From: AC-32 sp963746155
GTDB taxonomy: Bacteria > Actinomycetota > Thermoleophilia > Gaiellales > Gaiellaceae
NCBI GenBank assembly: GCA_963746155.1
Contig: CAVVAB010000012.1
Span: 372,001 to 436,000 of the forward strand
Reading direction: 5' to 3'
DNA length: 64,000 nt
This document shows positions 49,665-57,782 of the stretch, piece by piece; within the stretch, counting starts at the first letter, position 1, and every line of letters starts with the position of its first letter. The notes under the pieces are model-generated. The model saw only the letters and a list, made by a program, of their open reading frames with translations, did no database searches and was not told where the DNA came from. A program made the position numbers and the translations under genes.

Positions 49665-49670
49665 ACGCTA
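49665..49670 (-). promoter_or_regulatory. Leaderless-type -10 of the DNA ligase gene
   Basis: TAGCGT on the minus strand, nine bases before ATG 49655. Confidence 0.5.
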
Positions 49671-49769
49671 CTCGCCCCGCCATGCGGCGCGCTTGACCGT
49701 GATCTGCCGCGGGTGTAATAACGAAGGTTCGCGGAGAGGAGAGGTCTGGGGAGTCTGGTTCGCTTCTCG

Positions 49770-51162
49770 TTGGTCGTCTTGGGGGCCGGTGCGCTGGTGT
49801 GCTCGGCGGTTTCCGCGGCTTCTCCACGCGAGTCCGGAGTCCGAACGTGGCGTGCGAGCACCGAGGGCCACCGCAATCTCCGCCGGCGGCTATCACACCT
49901 GTGCGCTTACGAGAACCGGCGGGGTCAAGTGTTGGGGAGACAACGAAGACGGTCAGCTCGGCGACGGTACGAACAGCGATCGCCACGTGCCGGTCTCCGT
50001 TCTCGGGCTGGCAGCGGCACGTCGTCGCGGTCAGTGCCGCGACGCTGCACACGTGCGCCCTCACCAGGGCAGGAGGGGTCATGTGTTGGGGCAGGAACAG
50101 CGTCGGCCAGCTCGGCGACGGCACGGCGACGTTCCCGTACAAGCCTGTTCACGTCTCGGGACTCGCGCGCGGCGTGGCAGCGATCTCAGCCGGAGGCTCC
50201 CACACATGCGCGCTCAGCTGAGCGCGGCGGCGTGAAGTGCTGGGGTCGACAACAGCTTCGGGCAGCTTGGGGACGGAACCACGACCGACCGGACCACGCC
50301 GGTCGACGTAGCCGGGCTTCCCGCAGGCGTCAAGGCCATTGCGGCGGCGAGTCGGCCGCACGTGCGCCCTCACAAGCGTTGGCGGAGTCAAGTGCTGGGG
50401 CGGACAACCAGTACGGTCAGCTCGGCGATGGCACGACGGAGCGAGCGACATGCGCCCGTCGATGTTGCCGGCCTTACTCACGGCGTGAAGGCGATCGAGG
50501 TTGGCGACGGCCATACGTGCGCGCTCACGAACGCAGGCGGGGTCAAGTGCTGGGGCTACAACCCCGACGGCCAGCTTGGGGACGGAACGAAGGCAGACCG
50601 GCACGCGCCGGTCGATGTCCTCGGCTTGACGGCAGGCGTCTCCGCGGTCGTAGCCGGTGGCGGCCACACGTGTGCGCGGACGAACGCGGGCGGCGTCCTG
50701 TGCTGGGGCCGCGGCGATGCAGGCCAGCTCGGTAACGGAAGACACAGGTGTCGGGCAGCCTGCCGAAGCTCTCGTCCCGTTCGCGTCTCCGGACTCGCCC
50801 GAGGCGTCGCAGCGATCGCAGTCGGAGGCCTCCACAGTTGCGCCCTTGCAAAAGCGGGCTCGATCAGGTGCTGGGGCTACAACCTCTGGGGAGAGCTCGG
50901 CGACGGAAAGGTCACTACCCGGTACACGCCAGTCGCCGTCGTCGGGTTCGGTGCGGTGATGTGCGTCGTGCCGAACGTGCTCGAAAGGCCACTTGCGCTG
51001 GCGAAAGCACAGATTGGAAGCGCCCACTGCCGGGTCGGCAAGGTCACTCAGGCCCGGTCGTCCGAGCGGAAGAACACCGTCGTCGGTCAGAGCCCGCGCG
51101 CGGGCAAGCATCTGAGGAGGGGGGCCAAGGTCAACCTCAAGGTCAGCCGCGGCCCCTCCTGA
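49770..51162 (+). CDS. Secreted seven-repeat RCC1-like propeller with C-terminal Cys-PASTA domain; many apparent frameshifts
   Basis: A signal-like VVLGAGALVCSAVSAAS start (49770, TTG, uncertain) is followed by seven repeats of the form GxHTCALTxxGGVKCWGxNxxGQLGDGT. Repeats 1-4 are scattered over the three frames; repeats 5-7 and the tail are in one frame from 50362. A complete seven-bladed RCC1 propeller is the simplest reading. The tail is a PASTA-like domain with two cysteines (CVVPNVLERPLALAKAQ ... HCRVGKVT), like that of 53125-55566. About eight +1 shifts in 600 bases suggest sequencing errors or a decaying gene. It is expected to be extracellular. Confidence 0.65.
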
Positions 51163-51170
51163 GCAGTTAG

Positions 51171-51755
51171 TCACTCCGCCGCGCGCTCGTTCCACAACCG
51201 GATGACGGACGTTTCCCGCTCGTAGCCGAGGATGCTGATGGTCGCCGGGTCGAGTGCGAACAGCTGTCCGGCGCTCGGTTCCAGGCCCAGCCACCGAGCC
51301 GTCAGGACCCGGAGCAGATGCCCGTGTGCGAAGAGGATGACGTCGCCGTCGATGGACCGAGCCTCGGCGATCACGCGATCGGCTCGTTCGCCGACCTGGG
51401 CTGCCGTCTCGCCGTCGGGAGCACCGTCGCGCCAGAGGCTCCAACCCGGTCGCTCGGTGCGGATCTCGGCGGTCGTACGGCCTTCGTAGGCGCCGTAGTC
51501 CCACTCCCGGAGGTCTTCCCGTTCCTGGGCAGTGTCGCCGAAGCCAGCGAGGCGGCAGGTCTCGACCGCTCGGGCCAGGGGACTGGTTAGCGCGAGCGCG
51601 AATCGGCGCCGTTTCAGCGCGTCTCCAACGGCTCGCGCCTGCTGTTGTCCGCGTTCGGTGAGAGGGACGTTGGTGCTCCCGGTGTGCTTGCCGGCTCGCG
51701 ACCACTCCGTCTCGCCGTGGCGGACGAGCACGACCTTGTGAGCGCCTGTCGTCAT
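51171..51755 (-). CDS. Histidine phosphatase (phosphoglycerate-mutase family)
   Basis: A 194-residue protein with the phosphohistidine motif VVLVRHGETEWSRAGKHTGS, WDYGAYEGRTTAEI and the second His in VILFAHGHLLRVLTARWL. Together they define the RHG superfamily. Compared with cofactor-dependent mutases it is short and resembles broad-specificity phosphatases. The substrate is unknown. It is divergent from fabF. Confidence 0.85.
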   Translation of the reverse strand: MTTGAHKVVLVRHGETEWSRAGKHTGSTNVPLTERGQQQARAVGDALKRRRFALALTSPLARAVETCRLAGFGDTAQEREDLREWDYGAYEGRTTAEIRTERPGWSLWRDGAPDGETAAQVGERADRVIAEARSIDGDVILFAHGHLLRVLTARWLGLEPSAGQLFALDPATISILGYERETSVIRLWNERAAE

Positions 51756-51810
51756 CGCGGGAGCGATCGTAAGGAGCCAGCGACGCCTCCCGCGGCTCTA
51801 AGCTCTCGCC
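51756..51810. promoter_or_regulatory. Divergent promoters, histidine phosphatase / fabF
   Basis: TACGAT on the minus strand (51771-51766) lies ten bases before ATG 51755. TAAGCT on the plus strand (51799-51804) lies six bases before ATG 51811. Confidence 0.55.
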
Positions 51811-53043
51811 ATGCGCCGCGTCGCTGTCACCGGGCTGGGAGCGATTTCGCCGATCGGGAACACCGCCCCTGAGACCTGGCGTGCTGCTGTCGCCGGCGAG
51901 AGCGGGATCGACTGGATCCGCTCCTTCGACGCCGACGGGTTCCCGGTCCGCGTCGCAGCCGAGGTCAAGGACTTCGACCCCGAGGGGCTCGCCCCGCCGA
52001 AGGAGCTGCGACGGCTGGACAGGAACGTCCAGCTCGCTCTCGGCGCGGCCAAGGAGGCGGTCGCCGACGCTGGCCTGAACGGTTACGACCCGATGCGAGT
52101 CGGGATCGTCTTCGGCTCTGCGATCGGCGGGCTGATCGGGATCGTCGAGCAGGCCGACGTGCTCCGCGAGCGCGGCGCCGACCGCGTCTCGCCCTACTTC
52201 ATCCCCAGCGTCCTCGTCGACTCGGCGAGCGGTCAGCTCGCGATCTCGCTCGGGATCCGCGGCCCGAACTACGCGCCGGTCTCCGCCTGCGCGACTGGCT
52301 CGCATGCGGTGGGGGAGGGCGCCGAGACAATCCGTCGCGGGGACGCCGACGCGATCCTTGCCGGCGGCACCGAGGCCGCGATACACCCGCTGATCCTGGC
52401 CGGCTTCTGCAACATGCGCGGCCTGGCCGTCGAGGAAGAGGACCCGCCGCGGGCCTCACGACCCTTCGACGCCACCCGAGCGGGCTTCGTCATGGGCGAG
52501 GGCGCGTGCGTGCTCGTGCTGGAGGAGCTCGAGTTGGCCCGAGCGCGCGGCGCGACGATCTACGCCGAGGTGCTCGGCTACGGCGCCTCCAACGACGCGT
52601 ACCACATGGCAGCGCCCGAGCCGGAGGCCGTCGGGGTCGCCGACATGATGCGGGCCGCGCTCAAGCGGGCGAACGTCGACCCGGTGCGGGTCGGCTACAT
52701 CAACGCGCACGGAACGTCGACGCCGCTCGGCGACGCGGCCGAGACGAAGGCGATCAAGGACGTCTTCGGCGAGCACGCCTACAAGCTCGCTGTCTCATCG
52801 ACGAAGTCGGTGATGGGCCACTGCTTCGGTGCCGCGGGCGCGATCGAGGCGATGATGTGCGTGCGCGCCGTCCACGAGGGCGTGCTCCCACCGACGATCA
52901 ACTACCGCAACCCCGATCCGGTGTGCGACCTCGACTACGTCCCGAACGAGGCGCGCGAGACTCAGGTCGACGTGGCGCTCTCGAACGCGATGGGCCTCGG
53001 CGGTCACAACGCCTGCGTCCTGATCGGTCGGTATACGGAGTAA
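51811..53043 (+). CDS. fabF: Beta-ketoacyl-ACP synthase II (KAS II)
   Basis: A 410-residue condensing enzyme of fatty-acid elongation. The catalytic triad is Cys160 in VSACATGSHAVGEG, His in INAHGTSTPLGDAAETKAI and His in SVMGHCFGAAGAIEAMM. The N-terminal RRVAVTGLGAISPIG and C-terminal NAMGLGGHNACVLIGRY also match. FabF is normally followed by other fab genes; here a large secreted protein follows, so the gene is isolated. TAAGCT lies six bases before the ATG. Confidence 0.93.
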   Translation: MRRVAVTGLGAISPIGNTAPETWRAAVAGESGIDWIRSFDADGFPVRVAAEVKDFDPEGLAPPKELRRLDRNVQLALGAAKEAVADAGLNGYDPMRVGIVFGSAIGGLIGIVEQADVLRERGADRVSPYFIPSVLVDSASGQLAISLGIRGPNYAPVSACATGSHAVGEGAETIRRGDADAILAGGTEAAIHPLILAGFCNMRGLAVEEEDPPRASRPFDATRAGFVMGEGACVLVLEELELARARGATIYAEVLGYGASNDAYHMAAPEPEAVGVADMMRAALKRANVDPVRVGYINAHGTSTPLGDAAETKAIKDVFGEHAYKLAVSSTKSVMGHCFGAAGAIEAMMCVRAVHEGVLPPTINYRNPDPVCDLDYVPNEARETQVDVALSNAMGLGGHNACVLIGRYTE

Positions 53044-53124
53044 GCCGATTCTGGCCTTGTAGCCCGCAAATCGCGGTGTTACGGTCAAACCAGGGAGGTC
53101 GCTACGAAGGACGGGGGAGGGTCA

Positions 53125-55566
53125 TTGCGGGTAGCCGGCCGCATCCTGCGATTTCTGTCGAAGAGGCGCGGCGCGACGGTCGTTCTAAGCGCGCTCGCAC
53201 TTGCGGGCCTGGTCGAGGCCGGCGTCGTCCTCGCGGGCGGCTCCTCGACCCGCACGGGCCAGCCCGTGGCGCTCGCACCCGTCGAGCGGGCCACCGGCAC
53301 GGCCGCCTCGCAGCCGGGGGTGATCGTCGGGCACTCGTATCGGAGCGACGTCTCGCCGGCTCTGCGCCGGATCGAGCCGGCGCCGCTGCGGCTCGCGGGC
53401 GAGATGGAAGCGAGCCCGAACCCGCGGCCTGAGTCGGATCACGTCGACAAACCGGACACCGCCGTGCAGCGCGCGGCTTTCCCGAGCGCGATGCCGCCCG
53501 CCAGCCTCGACTTCGACGGCATCGCGTTCCCGGGCTTCAACTGCAACTGCTGGCCGCCCGACCCCAACGGCGAGGTGGGCGCGACCCAGTACGTCCAGCT
53601 CGTCAACACCGGGCTCCAGGTCTTCGACAAGGCGACCGGCGCGTCGGTGCTCGGGCCGGAGGGAATCGCGACGCTCTGGACGGGATTCGGCGGCGTCTGC
53701 GAGACGAGCGGCGCGGGCGACCCGGTCGTCCTCTACGACCAGCTCGCCAACCGCTGGGTGATCACCCAGTTCGCCGGGACGAGCGTGCCCACGGACGAGT
53801 GCATCGCGGTGTCGACGAGCAGTGACGCGACGGGGACGTTCACCCGCTACGCCTTCCACCTCGGCAACCACTTCTTCGACTACCCGCACCTCGGGATGTG
53901 GCCGGACGCCTACTACATGAGCATGAACGTCTACGACTCGGCCGGGCAGACGTTCCTCGGCCCGCAGCCGTTCGCCTTCGACCGGGCCGCGCTGCTGGCC
54001 GGCAGCCCGAGCGTGACGTTCGTGACGACGACGGATCCAGCCGTGCTGAACGGCGACAACGATCCGTTCCTGCCCGGCGATCTCGACGGCTCGAACCCGC
54101 CGCCCGCGGGAGCGCCGAACCCATTCCTGATGGTGGGCGGCAACTCGACGTGGCCGTTGTGGCGCTTCCACGTCGACTTCACCAACCCAAACAACTCGAC
54201 GTTCACGAAGGCCGCGGACCTGGTGCCCGCCTCGTACACGGAGCTCTGTCCAGACTCGCGGGGCTGCGTCCCGCAGCTCGACACGACCACGCAACTGGAC
54301 GCGATCGGCGACCGGGCCATGTTCCGCTCCGCATACCGGCATTTCGCCGACGGGCACGAGGCGCTTGTGGGCAACATGACCGTCGGCTCGGGCGGGGGTG
54401 TCGCGGGCATCCGGTGGTTCGAGATCGACCACGCGACTTCGGGCACGCCTGCGTTCGCGCAGCAGAGCACCTACGCGCCCGATACGACCTCGCGCTGGAT
54501 GGGTAGCGCAGCGACAGACCGCGACGGCGACCTGGCGCTCGGCTTCAGCGCCTCGTCCGCGGTGATCAATCCGGAGATCCGCTACGCGGGGCGGCTCGCA
54601 GGCGATCCGGCCGACACGCTCGCCCAGGGAGAGACGACCCTCTTCGCCGGCACCGGAAGCCAGCGCGTCGTCCAGCGCTGGGGGGACTACAGCGACCTGA
54701 CCGTCGACCCCGTCGACGACTGCACGTTCTGGTACACGCAGGAGTACTACGCGGCGCCACCGCCGCCCACGCCTACCGTCGACTATCACTGGCGCACGCG
54801 GATCGGCAGCTTCTCGTTCCCCTCGTGCGGCAAGAAGCCGGCGCTCTCGATCGACAAGCGCGCCGATGCCGACAGCGTCATCGCCGGCTCGCAGATCGGC
54901 TTCATCGTCACGCTGACAAACGGCGGGGGCGCCTCGGCGGACGGCATCTCGTTCGCGGATCCGCTTCCGGCGGGCGCCGACTTCGACTGGTCGGTCGACG
55001 CGGCCGGCTCCGACTCCGGCTGGTCGATCAGCGGCTCGGCGCCGAGCCAGAGCCTCGTCTACAGCCCCGCCTCGGTGAGCGCGGGCACGAGCACGCACGT
55101 GCACCTGACGAGCGGCACGACCGAGGCCGACTGCGGCTCGACGTACGGGAACACGGCCTCCTACACGACCACGAACGCCGGCCCCGGGCAGGCGTCCGCC
55201 TCGGTGACGGTCAATTGCTCGGCGCCGCCACCTCCTCCTCCACCACCACCACCACCACCACCGCCACCGCCTCCGCCTCCGCCTCCGCCACCGCCGCCAC
55301 CTCCGCCACCGCCACCTCCGCCGCCTCCGCCACCGATCCTGCCGCCGAGGTGCGTCGTGCCGAACGTCATCGGAAAGCCGCTCGCGAAGGCGAGGGCGAA
55401 GATCGTCAAGGCCCATTGCCGCGTCGGAGCGATCACCTCCACGACCTCGACGAAGACGCAGAAGGGCATGGTTGTCGCGCAGCGTCCGAAGCCGCGCACG
55501 AGCCTCGTGAACGGCGCCAGGATCAGGCTCACGCTCGGAAAGGGCCCGAAGGCCCGAAAGCGCTAG
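53125..55566 (+). CDS. Large secreted protein with DUF11-like repeat, poly-proline linker and Cys-PASTA tail
   Basis: An 813-residue protein from TTG 53125 with GGGGGAGGG just before it (SD-like). It has a hydrophobic start (ATVVLSALALAGLVEAGVVLAGG). A large N-terminal domain (about 125-565: FNCNCWPPDPNGEVGATQYVQLVN, WPDAYYMSMNVYDSAG, DPVDDCTFWYTQEYY) has no recognised family. A DUF11-type beta domain (about 575-690: LSIDKRADADSVIAGSQIGF) follows, then about 37 prolines, then a PASTA-like domain with CVVPNVIGKPLAKARAKI and HCRVGAIT. The repeated cysteines suggest a disulfide. It is probably a cell-surface or matrix protein. Confidence 0.78.
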   Translation: MRVAGRILRFLSKRRGATVVLSALALAGLVEAGVVLAGGSSTRTGQPVALAPVERATGTAASQPGVIVGHSYRSDVSPALRRIEPAPLRLAGEMEASPNPRPESDHVDKPDTAVQRAAFPSAMPPASLDFDGIAFPGFNCNCWPPDPNGEVGATQYVQLVNTGLQVFDKATGASVLGPEGIATLWTGFGGVCETSGAGDPVVLYDQLANRWVITQFAGTSVPTDECIAVSTSSDATGTFTRYAFHLGNHFFDYPHLGMWPDAYYMSMNVYDSAGQTFLGPQPFAFDRAALLAGSPSVTFVTTTDPAVLNGDNDPFLPGDLDGSNPPPAGAPNPFLMVGGNSTWPLWRFHVDFTNPNNSTFTKAADLVPASYTELCPDSRGCVPQLDTTTQLDAIGDRAMFRSAYRHFADGHEALVGNMTVGSGGGVAGIRWFEIDHATSGTPAFAQQSTYAPDTTSRWMGSAATDRDGDLALGFSASSAVINPEIRYAGRLAGDPADTLAQGETTLFAGTGSQRVVQRWGDYSDLTVDPVDDCTFWYTQEYYAAPPPPTPTVDYHWRTRIGSFSFPSCGKKPALSIDKRADADSVIAGSQIGFIVTLTNGGGASADGISFADPLPAGADFDWSVDAAGSDSGWSISGSAPSQSLVYSPASVSAGTSTHVHLTSGTTEADCGSTYGNTASYTTTNAGPGQASASVTVNCSAPPPPPPPPPPPPPPPPPPPPPPPPPPPPPPPPPPPPPILPPRCVVPNVIGKPLAKARAKIVKAHCRVGAITSTTSTKTQKGMVVAQRPKPRTSLVNGARIRLTLGKGPKARKR
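55228..55338 (+). repeat. Poly-proline codon repeat
   Basis: CCA/CCT/CCG codons encode about 37 consecutive prolines between the DUF11-like and PASTA-like domains of the large secreted protein. Confidence 0.7.
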
Positions 55567-56213
55567 CCGGGGTCGACGGCGCCGACGGTGAGGTCGGCGA
55601 GCGAGTCGAGCACGGCGTCAGCCTCGGCGAGGGCGTCCGCGTCAGGTGGGAAGTGCCGGTTCGGGATCGCGAGCACGCGCATCCCGGCGGCCCTGGCCGA
55701 GCGGATGCCGTTGTGCGAGTCCTCCACCGCGGCGGCCCGGCCGGGCTCGATGCCGAGGCGACGCGCCGCTTCGAGGTAGACGTCGGGCGCTGGCTTCCCG
55801 CGGGCGACCTCCTCCGAAGAGACCGTCGCCTCGAAGAGCGGCGCTACTCCGAGCAGCTCCAGCGAGAGGTCGATCAGCTCCCGGTTCGACGAGGACGCAA
55901 GCGCGAGGGGCCAGCGTGCGGCAAGCCGCTCGACGGCCTCGCGTGCACCAGGAAGCGCTGGGAGTCGCTCCCGGTACAGCTCCTCCAGCCGGCGCACGAC
56001 CTCGGCGGAGATCTCCTGCGGGGGCTCGCTCAGGCCCACCACCTCGTGCATGTAGCGCGACCATTCCGGCGAGCTCATGCCCATCATGTCCCGCTGCGCC
56101 TGGTCGTGCCAGCGGCCGCCGCGTTCCCGCGCGAGCTCTTCGCGCACGCCGTCCCAGACCTGCTCCGAGTCGAGCAGCACGCCGTCGAGATCGAAGACGA
56201 CGCCGTCGATCAC
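55563..56213 (-). CDS. HAD-family phosphatase (beta-phosphoglucomutase-like)
   Basis: A 216-residue HAD protein: VVFDLDGVLLDSEQVW with the nucleophile Asp8 and acid Asp10, LASSSNRELIDLSLE (motif II Ser), KPAPDVYLEAARRLGI (motif III Lys) and AVEDSHNGIRSARAAGM (motif IV). A helical cap lies after motif I. Phosphosugars are typical substrates. Its stop shares CTAG with the convergent large secreted protein gene. Its GTG start overlaps the flavin reductase stop (GTGA). Confidence 0.85.
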   Translation of the reverse strand: MIDGVVFDLDGVLLDSEQVWDGVREELARERGGRWHDQAQRDMMGMSSPEWSRYMHEVVGLSEPPQEISAEVVRRLEELYRERLPALPGAREAVERLAARWPLALASSSNRELIDLSLELLGVAPLFEATVSSEEVARGKPAPDVYLEAARRLGIEPGRAAAVEDSHNGIRSARAAGMRVLAIPNRHFPPDADALAEADAVLDSLADLTVGAVDPG

Positions 56214-56680
56214 AGGGACGCGTAGCCCTGGCGGTGGAAGACGAGCGGGCGCTCGGCCGGGCCGGGCTCGGCGCTCTCGACGGCGCCCACGAAGAAGGAG
56301 TGGTCGCCCGTCTCGTGGACGTCGGTCGTCCGGCAGCGGAGCCAGCCCGCGGCGCCTTCTAGCTGGGGCGGGCCTTCGACGTCGCGCAGCGAGATGTTCT
56401 CCCAGAGCGCGATCGGAGGGACGCCCCGCGCGAAGTGCTGAGCGAGCCCGTCCTGGCCCTCCGCGAGCACGCTGACGGCGAACTCGCCGGCTTCCCGCAG
56501 CAGCTCGTTCAGCGCCGCATCCTTGCGGACGGCCACTCCGACGAGCGGCGGCTCCAGCGAGAGCGAGACCAGCGAGGCGACCGTCAGCCCGATGCGCTGG
56601 CCGTGCAGGTCAACGGTGACGACGACGACCCCCGATGGAAACCGGGCCATGACCGCACGCAGCTCGTCGCCTTCGACCAC
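56210..56680 (-). CDS. Flavin reductase-like (FMN-binding) protein
   Basis: A 156-residue protein of the flavin reductase-like split-barrel family: VMARFPSGVVVVTVDLHGQRIGLTVASLVSLSLEPPLVGVAVRKDA near the N-terminus and HETGDHSFFVGAVESAEPGPAERPLVFHRQGYASL at the end. It usually supplies reduced FMN to an oxygenase. Its partner is not visible; the co-transcribed gene is a HAD phosphatase. TATGAT lies six bases before GTG. Confidence 0.85.
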   Translation of the reverse strand: MVEGDELRAVMARFPSGVVVVTVDLHGQRIGLTVASLVSLSLEPPLVGVAVRKDAALNELLREAGEFAVSVLAEGQDGLAQHFARGVPPIALWENISLRDVEGPPQLEGAAGWLRCRTTDVHETGDHSFFVGAVESAEPGPAERPLVFHRQGYASL

Positions 56681-56686
56681 GCCACG

Positions 56687-56692
56687 ATCATA
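56687..56692 (-). promoter_or_regulatory. Leaderless-type -10 of the flavin reductase-HAD operon
   Basis: TATGAT on the minus strand, six bases before GTG 56680. It is among the closest matches to TATAAT in the set. Confidence 0.6.
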
Positions 56693-56711
56693 CGAAGGCG
56701 CTAGGCCCGAG

Positions 56712-57683
56712 CTAGTGGTGCCGGCACTTGTGCCAGCCGGCCCGGATCTGGTCCAGCCTGACGTTCATCTGCTGCTCGAACGTGACGTCGTTCTGGTCGT
56801 ACGCGTCGTACGAGTGCAGGGCGTCCGCCTGCCACATCACGTCGGGTGTGACACCGGGGCCGACGGCCGTCAGGCGATACATGTCGCCGACTCCGGGCCC
56901 GCGCTTCCGGTGCGATGTGCCCCGAGGATGCGCGTAGCCGTTGATCAGCGGGTCATGCTTGTAGAAGCCGTAGCAGAAGAGCCCGGGCGGCCCGCTCGCG
57001 ACGAACGAGTTCTCGCGCTTCCAACCTGGCCCGTACTTCGAGTTGCGCGTGTCGAGGTAGACGAGACGGCCGTAGCCGTCGGTCGGGTTGCCGTAGCGGG
57101 TCGTCCCGTAGCCACGGACGCCGACGCCCTTGTAGGTCAGCTGGCCGAAGAGCTCCTTGAAACGCTTGCTGTAGACCCAGTCCTGGTAGACGTCGAGCAC
57201 GGCGAGCGGCCCCGTCCAGTGCGAGAGCTTCAGCCACCACTGCTTCTGGGTTCTGAGCCAGGGCGCAAAGCCGAGGTTCGGCAGCGCCACCTGCCAGGCC
57301 TGAAGGGCCCAGTACGAGCCGTTCTGTGCCTTGCACGCTGCGACGAACCACGCGAGCTCGGGACCGTCGTACGGCTGGCACGTGTTCTTGAAGTGCTTCC
57401 AGATCAGCTTGTGGTGCTTCCAGCCGCCCGAATAGTCGAGCTTGAACTTGACCTGAGGCAAGCCCTTCGTGGTCGGGCGGAAGCGCGCGTTTACCGCGCC
57501 CGAGGCGAGCAGGTGAGTGACCCTGCCGCCGGCGCGGTACGTGATCATCGCCGTCCCGTGCCCGTTCACCTCGAGCTGCGGGTTTGCAGCGTTGCGGGCG
57601 ATCAGCTGGGACGCCGAAGCCGGCCCCGCGAGGCCGAGGATGCACCCGAAGGCGCAGAGGAAGACCAGCAAACGTCTACGCAC
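56712..57683 (-). CDS. Secreted protein of unknown function, Trp/Tyr-rich
   Basis: From GTG 57683 the product is 323 residues with signal peptide VRRRLLVFLCAFGCILGLAG ending PASA. A longer frame to 57749 is less likely because it puts 22 residues before the signal. The mature part is rich in Trp, Tyr, Lys and Gly (WKHHKLIWKHFKNTCQPYDG; WLRTQKQWWLKLSHWTG; YGTTRYGNPTDGYGRLVYLD). Four cysteines (CQPYDG, AACK, LFCY, KCRHH) may form disulfides. No family is recognised. Confidence 0.6.
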   Translation of the reverse strand: MRRRLLVFLCAFGCILGLAGPASASQLIARNAANPQLEVNGHGTAMITYRAGGRVTHLLASGAVNARFRPTTKGLPQVKFKLDYSGGWKHHKLIWKHFKNTCQPYDGPELAWFVAACKAQNGSYWALQAWQVALPNLGFAPWLRTQKQWWLKLSHWTGPLAVLDVYQDWVYSKRFKELFGQLTYKGVGVRGYGTTRYGNPTDGYGRLVYLDTRNSKYGPGWKRENSFVASGPPGLFCYGFYKHDPLINGYAHPRGTSHRKRGPGVGDMYRLTAVGPGVTPDVMWQADALHSYDAYDQNDVTFEQQMNVRLDQIRAGWHKCRHH

Positions 57684-57782
57684 GCCATTATTCGTTCGTC
57701 GCCGCACACAGGGTACATCGGACGCGCGGACGCCCTTCTGAAGGCACAAGACCCGAATTCGGGGGATGTAAAGAGCCCGGTG

